In this document: positions 1-12,968 of the stretch, piece after piece
Numbering within the stretch: position 1 is the first letter of the stretch
How the letters are laid out: each line of letters begins with the position of its first letter
Origin: Ficedula albicollis
Taxonomy: Eukaryota; Chordata; Aves; Passeriformes; Muscicapidae
Reading direction: 5' to 3'
DNA length: 64,000 nucleotides
Assembly (NCBI RefSeq): GCF_000247815.1
Contig: NC_021674.1
Span: 29,576,901-29,640,900, forward strand
Program-made: the position numbers and the translations under genes
Notes under the pieces: generated by a model
Seen by the model: only the letters and a program-made list of their open reading frames with translations
Told to the model about the DNA's origin: nothing
The model's database searches: none

Positions 1-189
1 TTAAAGTAAATAAGTTTTAAGATGAAAATTATTTCTTGTTCTCAGGATTTTCTCTTACCTACTTAAAAGCACTTACCTAATTTAGTCTTACTTAATAAGG
101 GGTTTTCATTGTTTTTTTATTCATACTCTAAACTTTGTACAAAACTTTCACTTTGAACTTTTTGAACCTATTAGAATAATTAGGTAAGA

Positions 190-655
190 AGAGGTCTTTG
201 TAGGTCATCTGGACCAATCTTTTGAGGAAAGCAGGTCTGGCTTCTAGATGACATTTCTCAGGCCCTTGTCCAATAGAGCTTCAAAAATGTCCAAAGATGG
301 CAATCCCACAATCCATCTTGGAGCCTGTTCCAAGGCTTAACTACTCTCACTGTGAAGAGTATTTTCCTTGTGCCCACGTGAATTTTCTTCTCCTGAAACT
401 TGTGAACAACTGCTTTGTGTTCTTCCACTGTAAACCTCTAGGAGGAGTTTGAGTCAATTTCTAGTGATCCATTGCAGAAGGTGGTAATTAGGTACTTGTA
501 AGGCTTTCTCTTCCCTGCGTTGATAGGAAACAGTTCACTTGGCTTCTTGTGAGGGATGTGCCGCACTCAGTTGGTTCTATCAGGCTCACTCCAGTTTCTT
601 TAGAACACTTTTCATCTATTGGAGAGCCCCAAACTGGGAACAAAACTCAAGGAGT
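190..655 (-). mobile_element. CR1 LINE 3' fragment, minus strand
   Basis: Read on the minus strand this matches the 3' part of avian CR1 as I know it. The plus-strand text carries its reverse-complement landmarks in order: GTCATCTGGACCAAT near 206, a 'CAATCCATCTTGGAGCCTGTTCCA' type stretch (about 311-334), CTCTCACTGTGAAGAGTATT (about 344-363), and a final CCCAAACTGGGAACAAAACTC stretch near 629-649. The copy is strongly diverged and 5' truncated, and no terminal octamer repeat is left. It lies antisense to KIF6 inside an intron. Boundaries are approximate. Confidence 0.72.
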
Positions 656-3600
656 AGAGTTTTTATTTTCTTTTTCTTATTTTTTTCTTTTTTTTTTTTC
701 TTTTTAAAATTTTGAAGGTAGCTGTTCTGTTCAATTCAGCAAAAATGGTGCAGCAGCAAAGGAAGCAGAGTTCTTGGTTATACTTAGGCAAAAGCCTCCC
801 TAAAGTCTCATTAACAATGAGCACAGAAAAAACCAAAAAGTTCTGTGTCCATAAGCTTTAAATAGAACAAATGATCTTCATTGGAAATTAAAACAAAATG
901 TAGTCAGAAAACCCAACCACAATAAAACAACCTCAGTCTGCTTTCAACCTCTGTCTACTGTCACTGGGCTTTTACCACTATTTATATTGTCTCAGATACT
1001 CAAGGACAAAGTACTCAATGATATTTTAGGCTATTGTAACTACCCATAAATTGTCTAGCTCTCACTTGAGGAATTTCTCACTTGAGGAATGTTAGGCAGT
1101 TGTAAACATAACATATCTATCAATATAAGTAGAATTGCTTCCATGAGTTATGCTTCTGTATCACACTATATTTAGGAATTAGACATCTTTGAGGAATGAG
1201 ACAAGGCAGTGGAGTGACTGGAAATGCCAGTACATAACTCTGTGACAGCATTCATTTACATAGGGGTCTGAACTGAATTTTCAGATTAAAAGTTCATATC
1301 TCACTGTGTGTTTTTTTAAATCACCACTAATTACAAGTAAGTTAGAACTTGGTAAGTGAGTAAAAAAATTTAAGGGGAAAAAAACCACATGGTATTCCTC
1401 TCCTTTACATTAATGTATAAAATTGTTCTATGCTTGATAATGGATAGTTTCTCAAAGTCCGAAGTGCAGAAGAGAATGCATGTCATAACTAATTTTTCAT
1501 AAAGCCAAAACTGATTTTCTTGAGCGATCATGTAACAGCACTTGGGTTATTAAGTGGTATTAAGGTTTTACTGAAAGTGGAATATATAAGGAACATTTAC
1601 TTCAGTTTACTTTGTTTTTCTATTATACCTCTCTTTTTCAAAACTAGAGAAGTATTAAAATTAAGAGTATTCCATGTTAATTGGAAAAAATACTTGTAGA
1701 ATGTATGTTGGGAGTTTCTAAGGTATTAGTTGTTCTTTTGATGCATGCAGATAAGCATGCACACAACAATCCTGTAGTGTGTTCAAGCATTTACAGCAGC
1801 AAAAAAATCTGCTGTAATCAAATTTGCCCCCTAAAACTCAGTGACATGGTGTCAAAGTGGTCATTGAATTGAATAAGGTGTGGATGATGGTCTTGATACT
1901 TTCCAGGTAGAGAATTCTTTCTTAGTGGAGGGAAAGTATCCCTTTGTATTCTGCTTAGAAAAAATACTAAAAGTATTGCAATGCCTGTCTCAAACCCTCT
2001 TGTTGGGGGAGGTTTTTGATAGTCTATCATAGCTGGAGGTAAAACTTGAACAGTTTTGATTTATCCCATCACATTGCTGCCATAATATATGACTGGCTTT
2101 ATTTAGCAGTGGTATCAAATCAATCTCCTTAGTCAGCTGTGTGCACAAACCAACTTTTGCTTGGAAAAGGTGAGATTTAATTCTAAGCAACATAGAGGGT
2201 ATATTCAATGCTTTCTTTTTGTTTAAACTTGTTGCTGTTTAGCTCTGTAAGGTGAAGCACAAGCTGTTGTGTTCCTAAAAACCAACAGTTAAATTTTCAG
2301 TGCTTGATCAGAAAAGAAGCATTCGATTATTTTGGTAAAATGTAAGAACAGGTTTAATCCTTTTCTAAGTTATAATCATCTTCAAGAGAATGTATAATTT
2401 GATGATAAATTATAATGCAGAATAAAAGGATAAAGAAGATTTAGGAATGTAATAATAATTATTCATACTTTAGGAGTTGCTTGCCTGCAATTTATGCTGT
2501 TATTTGCTTTTTCCCATGCACTGTCTTATTCTGATCTCCACCAAACAAAATCTTTTTGTGTAGTTTTGTGTTATTTAATGATATTAACTTTGCTAAAGAG
2601 ACTTCCTTATTGCATAAATACTTCTTCATGAGCTCATCATACTTGGCAGGTAATCATGATATTTCTTCATCAATATTTTGCTTTAAATTGACTTTTCTTA
2701 CGGTGATCAAAATACAAGACTAACATTTGTCATGCCATCCACCTTAACATATAGGAAATGTACGTAGATGTGGTTACATAGATGTACATGTTTACATTTC
2801 CAATATACCAAGCAAACATTATTTTTTTTCTTATATTCAGTTTTGCAGTATTTTAGTCTTCATATGACCACATGTATTTTCACTGAAACACAAAAATGAA
2901 TATTCAATTCAAAAAGTTATATTTGCCAAGTGTTGACATAATTATCCTTTATGTTACAAAATCTGGAAATCCTGGTTCTGGTATCATGAGTCAAATCTAA
3001 AATTTTAATATTCAATTTTTTTTGTTCTGCCCTCTTTGAATTTGTAGCTTTTGACTTTTAGGGGCCTTTCTTGTCAGTCATGAAACAGATCTTCCATACA
3101 TTAATAAGCCATGAAGACAGCTCAGTATATTAAATGAAATTGAAATGATTGAATGGAAATGAAAACTTTTTGCAGACCTATTGCATGTCTGTGTTTTCCC
3201 TGAAATGTCATGTTTTTTTGTGGAAATCATATCTTAACAGAATTTGAAGTCTTGCCCGGGTTTCTTTGAGATTTCCTTATATGCAGAAATTCAGGCCGAT
3301 GAGATTTGTCCCCATTCAATGCACAGTTATGAACTTCAACAAGTCAGACTTACTGCTCATGCACGTGGCAAATTAAGCTTTCCTTGACATGTTTAAGGTG
3401 GTCCACATTTTCTAGATAGAAATATGCAATATGTGGTTATAAGCAGTACAAGCAAAGCAGAATCAACAATTTGTTAGAAACTGACTTTTTAATATATATT
3501 ATTATTTTCTTCTTATAGAAGCTAAGTCTATCACAAAGTCTTACAAATATATGTCTGTATGTTTTAGTGAGCAATGAAAACTATCCCTCTGAATTCTGTA

Positions 3601-6040
3601 ATGCAATGAAACAAGAATACAAATTTATAGAAGATTTTAGTCATAGTATTTTAAAGTTATTTTTCTCTGTAGTAGATGTTTTTAGGTCTAGCTTAGTATT
3701 GATAAAAATGCAGGATCCTCCAGTAACTCTGGCAATCATAACTTTGGTAAAGTATGCTAGAGACAGATTTCTCCAGCAGTATTTCAGCTAATGTGTCTGG
3801 AAGGCGTCCATGAACTTCTGGAAAGGGTGCTATACAATGCTGTATATGTGCATGAAAGATCTTTTCTGCAAAGCCTCCCCTTGGATTGTGAGTCTTTGTT
3901 GTGTTTTGTTTGAAGTAGTATAGAGACTACTTATTCAACAAAATATCTCCTTAACCATGCCAAAATTCATCTTTCAGAGAGAAAAAATATGCAAAATTCT
4001 GGATATTCTGATAGCACCAAGAGGTCATGACTGAAAATACACTTTTAGTGTATGATTTTAATTTACACATAGTTTTAAGTCTTCATATGACTACCATCAC
4101 TATCCATGTGAACCTGTGTAGTTTCAAATTTTTAATAAAAATTTGGGACTTTTGTTCAGACACTCTGAAGAGGAAAGATGCAGGCTTTGTCTGTGGGAAC
4201 TGATGTCTTGCAAAGTAGGTTTTGCTGAAAAGGCAGAAAAGATCTGCTGATTCTCTACCAACCTTTCCCAGCAAAGAATCACTTCCACTTCTTTTGGGGG
4301 CAGTTTAATTTGCAAATGAGAATCCTTGAGGATCCCTTTGGTGGATGCTGTTTGGAGAATATGCTCTTCTCTAGGCTTTTCATAATGGGTGCTGCTAACT
4401 TTTTTGGTATTTGCTGTAGTTATATTTTAGGATGAAAAGGACATGTATATTTTCTGCTCGTGATACTGACTTCTAGCATCTGAGGGATCCATTACTTTGC
4501 CAGGGTTAATTATGTAGTATAGTTTGATGTTGTTTTCTTAAACAGCACTTTATGAGAGGCTAATGATTTATGAAAGTTTTTGGGCTTTTTATTTTCCTAA
4601 AGGAATTGTGTATCTTGGGTTGAAAATACTATGTACATATCTTAAACTTCCTGAGTATTAAGTAAATAGGTATTGATTTATTGATTGCTTTGGTATTGAT
4701 CCATCTACATATGAGATACCCTTTCAGTGTTAAACTCCTTGGGACAATGAACTAAAATTGGATTGATGGAGTTTTGGTTGGGTTTTTTTTGTCTTGAAGT
4801 ACTTAGAAGTGGAAAAGTGCAAAGTGTATTTCCAGCACATATTTCCTATTCTGATAAGCTGTCCTTAAGCTCATTGCTAAAACACCTTGTATTGCCACTG
4901 ATTCCAAATGAAGTTGCTTAAAATAAGTGTGAATTAGGCACATCAGGCATGGATTTTTATGACTTAATCCATGTTATTACATACAGACCTTCAAAACTGA
5001 CATTGACTAATGCTCACAGTATTATAGTTAAAATGGTAGTTTTACATATCTTCAATTTTGAAATGTATTCTTTCATAAATATATGTATATGCACAAAGCA
5101 TTAACTTCTGTGTAGTTCATAAGTTTATTCTTTCTCCACAAGCCGATGCAGTGGAGGCTTTTCATTTTCACTGCATCTTCCTCCCTACTCTTTTTCAGGA
5201 GGCAAGATCATAGTGTACAGCTTGCTTCTGAGCCAATGAGCTTTGTAGCCGTGCCTGATCTCCTAGTCCCTTGTCTCTTTTAAAAGTGTTTTGCTTCTCA
5301 TACTTAGAAAGGGAATTTGTTCTCCATCCTCTCCTCATGGAGTTGCATGTTACTCTTAGAAGGCTTTGCCAGCAATTTCACTGGTATTGTTGGTAGTCTT
5401 CTTTCCTCACAGGCTTCCTTAGCACCTCAAGCAGGCTGTCCTTAAATTGACTTGGTGGTAGCTATAATACAATCTGAATGAAAGAAATGCATGCTGTAAA
5501 TAAGGACAGGATACAATTATTTGTGTGTGTATATATAGTTATACACACAAATATATGCTCAGACATAAATTTAGAAAGTAAGGTTGACTTTTTGCTCAGA
5601 ATTTAAAGAACATAACTGTGGAATCAAAATAATCTATGTAATGCAATATTAAGATAACATATAATTGCATTGGATTAGAAGAATGCATTATTGACGTGGA
5701 TATGTTCACATTTTATGAGCTGCCAGAGTTTTCTGTAACTTTTCAGAGCTGTGCTGATGCACTGCAGAAAATATAAAAATATATATTAATCAAATAGCAG
5801 AAAGAAAACTCATTGACTTTTGCAGCTGTTTTGACAGCATATGGTATGTGACATTTTACCCTGTGTTTACATGTGAGGTGATTCTAATCAACAGCTTTTT
5901 CTGGAGTACAGGCATGTTGAGTTAATAGTTTGCAGCCACGCATTGACTAGTTTTTAACATGTTGCAAGGCACACCTTTAAAGGGGAGAAGGAGTAAGAAA
6001 ATTTAACAACTCCAGTTGCTATCTCTGAAGAGCCAGACAG

Positions 6041-6470
6041 GTTTTCTGTACAAGCTGAAGAGCAACTGTGCTGTGTCAGACCAAGGTTCCATCTAGAGCA
6101 TATGTTGTCTCTCCCAGGGACTAACAGACAATGCTCAGAGAAAAGCAGTAAACAGAGTAAGCATGTAGGGCTGCCTCCCCTATGTATCCTCTTAGTCTTT
6201 AGTTATTTGTAGTTAAGGGACTTTCTGATTTCTCCATCATTAGTAGCCCTGAAGAAAAATTATTTGGTGATTTAGTCCAATCTCTGCTGAAGCCTCTGTG
6301 ACATTTTAATGTCCAAAACATGGTGTGGCAAAAAGTTCCACAGCTTAATTACTGTTTTCTTGAAGAATCATTTCCCCTTGCCAGGTTTGAATCTGCCATG
6401 TCTGAACTTCTGTTGATACCCCCTACATTCTGACAACTCATTACTGTCATCAACATTCAGATATTGTGAC
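6041..6470 (-). mobile_element. Old CR1-like LINE relic, minus strand
   Basis: The order of short motifs follows the reverse complement of the ancient CR1 3' region found across turtles, crocodiles and birds: TGTGTCAGACCAAGGTTCCATCTAG (split here by divergence, about 6075-6098), then GCTGAAGCCTCTGTGACATT, then AAAAGTTCCACAGCTTAATT (about 6331-6350), then a 'tgaagaatcatttcc' block. It is heavily decayed with no open frame. The match is from memory of the family, so the subfamily is unknown and the ends are rough. Confidence 0.55.
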
Positions 6471-7730
6471 AATGGGCACTAGAAATTCCTAAGATAGATG
6501 AATGAGGTGTTTTATCATAATAATTGTTTTGATTTTTAACATCTGGAATCTAATATCTATATATATTCCGTCTTTGCCCGTTTTGGGAGCAGATGTTCAC
6601 TGTACCTCCTTTCAACATGTTTCAATGTTTCTGTTTTTGTCTTTGTCATCCTACTGTAATGGATTAAAATACGCAATTTGGCAACTACTCAGGCCTTTAA
6701 ATAAACTTTAATAAGTTGGAGAACCATTGCATCTCTTGTGGCGCCAGACCAGCAGCTATCTATATACATGTTTCTTTTCCTCTTATGCAAGGGTTGTTTC
6801 CCTCTTTTTATTTATTAAAATCTTAGCTTATTTATCATTTTTTCTTTAAACAAAATGCACGAGATAATTTTTGCTTTTCAATTTGTTGAACAGAATTGGT
6901 AGGTCCTTAAGCATAGTAAATCCAATCTGAAATTTAAGATTATCAAGTTCATCTACTGTTTAGTGGAAATCAGATGGAAGTCAATGGTGGCAGTGTGGTG
7001 AATTAAAAAAAAGATATTTGAACTGGACTCTTATTAGGCACTTCCGCAAACAAAAGTAAACAGTGCTAAAAAGATGATTAGTCTGAATGCCATTTCATAC
7101 TATGCCATTAATAACCATTTTGTCTGTTCCATCAGAGCTTCTTGTGCAATCATAATTATAACAGAAAAGTTTGCTATTATCAATGTGGGTTTGTATGTTT
7201 TCATAGTAAATGAAGATTTTATTACATTGATTTAAGCACAGGTTCTCCTGCATACCCTTATCCAAGCATAACCTGGTAGTTTAGTATAGTTATATTCTCA
7301 GTATAAAAACTGTATCCTGGTAAAACATATCCTACATGAGTTTCTAACAATATAGTTTTCTCTGTTTGCATTTAATGAAGCCCTATGTGAAATATTTCTT
7401 GATTCTTCTAGTGTATGAATGGCACAATTCCTGATATCTATAGTCTTTAAAGAGATGAAATATCAGCCTTGCAAAAAGTTATCTGCCAAACTAAACAGTA
7501 ATAAGCATGATCAGCTAATAATGGATTAAGTGAGGGCATCAAGAAATCCGTCCATTCTAGATAGTTTAAATTCTATAGAATCTAGAATACATACATTGAA
7601 GTGTATTCTTGTATTACCAAAGACAGTTGCTATGTAATTAAGAGGTACTCTTAATTTTATTTTGGAACTATAAAAATTTGATCATGTTCTGCCTTAAATA
7701 TTAATTATCTTCCTTTTCTTAATTGTATAG

Positions 7731-7878
7731 TGTTTTGGCTGGATACAATGGTACTATCTTTGCATATGGTCAGACAGGCAGTGGCAAAACTTTTACCATC
7801 ACAGGAGGAGCTGAACGTTACAGTGATCGAGGCATCATTCCTAGGACTTTATCTTATATTTTTGATCAATTGCAGAAG
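7731..7878 (+). CDS. KIF6: KIF6 exon: motor domain with P-loop
   Basis: 148 bp, entered in phase 1 (one leading base) and left in phase 0; acceptor TTGTATAG, donor GTATGA. It encodes 49 residues beginning [16 protein letters not shown] and containing the Walker A/P-loop GQTGSGKT at exon residues 13-20, which binds the ATP phosphates in all kinesins. The following TITGG and RGIIPRTL stretches are the usual start of the motor's alpha-2 region. This is the most 5' KIF6 exon visible, so the start codon and the first roughly hundred residues are not in the window. Confidence 0.95.
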
Positions 7879-10476
7879 GTATGAAACATTATTTTCTGGG
7901 GTTTTTTAATGTCTGGTTTCAAATATTTAACTATTGTTAAAGGTTGTTTTTATAATAGAGTTAGTGGTAAAACTATTATATCTATCCAACTTGACATGGT
8001 ACTTACTGTGTGCAAGAATATATTTGTAGTTGTTTTGACTACCTGGTTTATTGCAAAAGTCTGAAAAAACAGTCTAAACCAGCTTGTTGGGGGCTTTTAT
8101 AGTTTTAAAACCCAGGCTATTTTTAGTTGGTGCAGCATACCTTCAGATCACACAAGTGGTTCTCCTTGTCTAACACTTATATCAGCTCCACTCTGGTTTT
8201 GTATTGCATGCATTGCATTTCATTTTTACTTTCCATGCAATGAAATGACTCAGTAATCAAAAGGATGTGCCAGAGTAAGCACACTAATTTTTTGTTATGT
8301 TTACTATTAATCAAAAGGATGTGCCAGAGTAAGCACACTGATTGTTTGTTATGTTTACTACGTTTGTGAGAAATTTAATTTTCTTTTAGTGTCTGAAATA
8401 CTTACATGAGTGAACACAGTCAGTTATTCCAGTGCTTTTATAATTACAGGCAGCAAAAGTGAAGAGAGGAAGAGAAGAGTCTTCTGTAATTTATGTTTTG
8501 TCTTTTCATTTACTCCACCAGGCCTATGACTCATTAATCTTCACATTTTATCAAAGCTATTTAATTAAGCCAATTTAAATATTATTTTACATTAACATAA
8601 ATCATTCCACTGTACATTTATATTCTCTCAGTCACATACTGGAGAGTACCAGTCTGTTTGCATAAGGGTATATGTCTCAGTCCCATTAATATGCCTTGTT
8701 TTAGCGAGGGTTAACAACAGTAAGTAATTACTTTGGCTCTTTAGAAGTATGGCTTTGGCAGGTAAATGTACACAGCATATGGCAGGTGCACAAAAGCTTG
8801 CCATTGTGGGAATGATAAAAACCCCACATCATGTTATCTTAGACCTTCTGCTGCACTCACACAACCCCCATGGAGCACTTTTGTTGTGGAAAGTGAACAG
8901 TGTTGTGGAAGTGATCGTGTAATTGCCAGCAACAGTGTCAACACATCAACATTCTTTTCTAATTTTAATTATGTAATAAAACCAAAATAGGATGAATAAT
9001 ATGTTTGTCTCCTTCTCAGCACAGAAATACCAACATTTCTCTCTTCAGACTGGGTTTTGGATCAAAAGCTATATGTAGTTATGCTTATAAGCATCTCAAT
9101 TTTCCTGCTTCCAAATCATTGTTTCATATAATTTGTTTTATTAGAGCCTTTTAAAGAATCTCTTCTTGGTGTTTTATCTTTCCTCTTGCCTTTCTTTTAA
9201 TATCTTTCCCCTGTTTCATTTCTTTATACCTACAGCTGTGGTTTGGAAGGTGCTCAAATAGTGGAGAAGAATCATTTGCCTTCTAACCCTAAGTAGGATG
9301 AAACAGGAGAAAGTGAAATCAGGGACATGAAATACAAGACTTGTTAAACTCTTACTTGGACAAAGACAGTGCAATTTAAAACCAAAGAAATAAAACTTAT
9401 TACCCTAAATGAGAAGCAAATCAAACCCTTTGTTTTTAATAACATCTCCTTTTAATTTAAAAATTCTCCTATTTCCACAGCATCTTGTTTGAGCTATTCC
9501 TTACTACATTTTTTCCATCCATTTGTAGTGTATCTTTTGAATTATGTCCCTTGAAATACTGAACTGTCAAAACAAATTAAAAAAAAGATAAATAATTATT
9601 AAATGAAAGTGACAAGTTATATCTCAAAGAAATTTGCAAAAAAAAAAAAAGTAATGGATTGAATTATTAAATTTCTACTGTGATGTGAGTGCTTTCACAG
9701 TGGCTTTGTCTGCTACAAATAAGTGACTTTAATTTTGGAAATCATAACCCACTATTTTGAGGTTTATGTTGTTTGGATTTGGCTTTGGGGCAGGGGAAAA
9801 TTCAGTCTGCAGAACTCAGTTGTGTTAAATTACTTTTTGGCAATGTAATTTACCAAAAGAATTGTGATTGCAGAGAACAGCTGACATCATATACAGTGCT
9901 CTAATGTTATGATGAAGAGAGTGAAAAACAGTATGTCACTGGTGTTTATAAATTAAGTAAATCTTATTTTTGTTGCTGTTTTTACTTTCTTTTTGTTTTT
10001 TTTCTTTAAGCATAGTCTTTCTATCCATAATATGAGTGTTTAGCTTTTTATAATAACATTGTTTTTTTAGTGCAGAAGTGAAAAAAGTCACGTTGCTTAG
10101 TTCTGTAAGCAGCTCCCATGTTCTAAATATATACAGACTTTTTAAAGTATACAGAATCAATTAAAAATCTCAGACTAAACTCTTTGTCATGGTGAGGTTT
10201 TGTGGGGGATTTTTGTTTTAGTGAGTTTTGTGTGTGTGTGTCTGTCTCTGTTTTGATTGGGATTTTTTGTGGGTTTTTTTTTCCTTTCTTCTTTTTGAGT
10301 CCTTATGCGTATGGTGACACATAAATATGAAAGCATCACAAATTGAAAATGTGCACCATAGCCAGGAAAAGAGACAATGTGAGAAAATCACCTAGAAGCC
10401 ATAGAAATAAGCTTGTCTTCTAATCTACCTCTGATTTCTGTTTATAGCACTATTTTTTTTTCCTTTTCTTATCCAG
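7879..10476 (+). other. KIF6: KIF6 intron (2.6 kb)
   Basis: Non-coding, A+T-rich. It holds a 54-bp tandem duplication (8254-8361, separate entry), a T/G-rich stretch around 10190-10290 with a short TG run, and a pyrimidine-rich acceptor ending ATCCAG at 10476. No transposable element was recognised. Confidence 0.75.
8254..8361. repeat. Tandem duplication, 54-bp unit x2
   Basis: Two adjacent 54-bp copies (8254-8307, 8308-8361), each starting TAATCAAAAGGATGTGCCAG and ending TGTTTACTA. They differ at about three positions, for example ACTAATTTTTTG against ACTGATTGTTTG. Intronic. Confidence 0.93.
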
Positions 10477-10586
10477 GATAGCAGTAAAGTATATACAACT
10501 CATGTTTCCTACTTAGAAATCTACAATGAATGTGGTTATGATCTGCTGGACCCAAGACATGAGGCCTCCAGAATGGAAGATTTGCC
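10477..10586 (+). CDS. KIF6: KIF6 exon: motor domain, central sheet
   Basis: 110 bp, enters in phase 0 and leaves two bases (CC) of a split proline codon; acceptor ATCCAG, donor GTAAGT. It encodes DSSKVYTTHVSYLEIYNECG and continues YDLLDPRHEA. SYLEIYNE is a conserved motor-core strand found in all kinesins (usually written 'SxxEIYNE'), and the DLLDPRHEA stretch is typical of KIF6. Frame and phase agree with both neighbouring exons. Confidence 0.95.
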
Positions 10587-12382
10587 GTAAGTAATACGAT
10601 TACAAAAAATCATCAAAATCAAGAGGAATCTTTTTCATATACCCTATTACATTGTTTGGGGACTTTTTGAAGTTATGCTCCTGATCTCAGCATTAATTTA
10701 ATCAGAATACTTTGTTTTCACAGTTTTATCAACGATGCCTATATATTCTGCTATTTTGTGTGTATGGAGGCTAGGGAGTAAATGAAGGTGAAAGGATTAA
10801 AGTGTTTGTTGCTATTACACAGAAGAGATTTCTTGCAGTCACTGACAAGGAGAATGTCCACTTGTTTTTCTCATGGCAGCCTGTCTCTTTGTATGACATG
10901 TATGACTATGTGTGGCAGAGACATGTAACAGGTGGTATTTACTTGCAATAGTAATGAGAAAATGTCCCTGCTTCTATCTGGACCTTTTCCTTCAAGGATA
11001 ATTATTTTTCTAGAATATGCAATTATGAAATAAGGTAAGGTACCTCTAGAAAATAGGCCACAAGGAGCTTCAAAGAACAGTATATTTCCTTCAGAATGGA
11101 AGGTTGTTATAATAATTGTCATTGATACTAAAGCTTGGTTAAGGGTAGTAAACAATGGTTTGTAGGTCATGAACACTCCAACTGATGAAGGTAAAGACTG
11201 CTAATTTATAGGAAATCCAAATCCTAGTCTCCAAGTCTGAAATAATACCTTATAGTCTGTGTCATTTTTAAATAGCTAAACAAACTTTAAATAGGTGTGA
11301 ATGAGTGAGTTGTTTACTGGATTCACAAGTGCCCTGAAATAATGCTGGGCACAATGAATTTTGTCACTCACAATGATGGTACCAGACACTTATAAAGAGC
11401 GATGAAATCACTGCTGATACAAGAGCAGGAAACATACTGAAAACCTTCAATAGGGCAATAAAAGCAAATAATTAGAATTTTATTTTGAAATAACTAATTA
11501 TGTCATTTATATATTATTATACTGTTTTATTTATTTTAAAAAATCTTCCAACAGAGTATTTTATTGTGTTTAAATGCAGCTTTATTTTTCCACACAGTAT
11601 GGGGTATCTAGGACATATATGTACAAAATAATTTTCAAGATTGATCTTTATAAAATAATCTAATTTAGAGATTAAGAAGGCAGCAGACAAATGCAAAGTG
11701 TGGAACTGGGCTGTGAATTGGTCTAATTGTTTCAGTTTCTTTACCTGAAAAATTGTAGTAAAATTTATTGGTTTATGACACATCAGTGCTGTGAGGACTG
11801 TGTGTCTTTACCGTGTCTTTCATGACGATGTTTAGGATTCTAATTTAATTTATTACTTGCTTCCAGTGGCATGCAGACAAAAATTTTAATCAGAAGCTAG
11901 TTTGGGTATTATAATTCAGCATCCATTTTTACTAGGATGCAAGAAATAACATCTTACAGTTTTTTCAACTTGCTAAACTTAATGCTGTTAAGTTTATTGC
12001 ATCATTAATTTCATTAAGTTATTTGAAATATTTTATCTGAATTCATTCCAATTAACATTTTATAAGAATGGATTTATTCAATTCAAAGAAACTGAATTTT
12101 AATAATTTAATTGCAATTTTGAAAGAGATATTTGGGGTCATGTGCCCTGGAAAATATGTCATATTTTAAAACTAGGTACTGAGTATTTACTAATAATTGT
12201 GAGTTTTAGAATCCTCCAATCAATTTATGTATGATGATTCAATTAAACTGAAGAATAACTCTGTGTTGTATATAAGGTTATTTTAAAAAGTAAAAGTTGA
12301 TAGATAATTTGATTGTAAATTAGGAATAAAGCATGCTGGGATAATCATAATTACCTGTTGTTACATCTGTAAACTTACATAG

Positions 12383-12968
12383 TGTATGTTAGATGAGTTT
12401 TAGTAAGATAATAATTTTTTCTCTGATGTATGTTAGATGAGTTTTAGTAAGATAATATTTTTTTCTCTGAAGAGTAATATTAATAAATAAAGTTTTACTG
12501 TACATGGACATTATTATTTCCACCGCATCATTGGTCAATAAAAATATGTTCTGTAAGCTGAAACTATACCTGTGTATGTTAGATGAGTTTTAGTAAGATA
12601 ATAATTTTTTCTCTGAAGAGTAATATTAATAAATACTTTAAAGTTTTACTGTACATGGACATTACTATTTCCACTGCATCATTGGTCAATAAAAATATTT
12701 TCTGTAAGCTGAAACTATACCCACATGACTCGTATTTAGCATGTGTAAAAGTATTTAATTAATAAAGTATGTTTTGTTAATTTGTTAATTTTGTTAAATT
12801 TTTTTCTCTGAAGAGTAATATTAATAAATAAAGTTTTACTGTACATGGACATTATTATTTCCACCGCATCATTGGTCAATAAAAATATGTTCTGTAAGCT
12901 GAAACTATACCTACATGACTCGTATTTAGCATGTGTAAAAGTATTTAATTAATAAAGTATGTTTTGTT
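12383..12968. repeat. Compound tandem duplication array with nested units
   Basis: A short unit starting TGTATGTTAGATGAG begins at 12383, 12427 and 12573. A longer core running from TTTTTTCTCTGAAGAGTAAT to CTGAAACTATACC occurs three times (about 12457-12570, 12605-12722, 12797-12911). The last two cores also share the downstream CATGACTCGTATTTAGC block. Copies differ by a few substitutions and one 4-bp indel (AAATAAAG against AAATACTTTAAAG). The nesting implies at least three successive duplication events. Intronic. Confidence 0.9.

Larger units (their letters stand above)
1..7730 (+). other. KIF6: Intron upstream of the first visible KIF6 exon
   Basis: A+T-rich non-coding DNA ending in a good acceptor (AATTGTATAG, 7721-7730). 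It contains a minus-strand CR1 near its start and an older CR1 relic near 6.0-6.5 kb, both listed separately. A T-rich tract lies at about 660-715, and a short direct repeat of CTCACTTGAGGAAT lies near 1061-1090. I looked for the expected preceding KIF6 exon (end of the motor N-terminal lobe, finishing in phase 1) and did not find it, so it probably lies upstream. Nothing else was recognised. Confidence 0.7.

Noticed and set aside
3567..3791. 74-codon ORF considered as the missing upstream KIF6 exon
   Set aside because: Residues do not resemble the kinesin motor N-terminal lobe and the phase and splice sites do not fit the exon at 7731.
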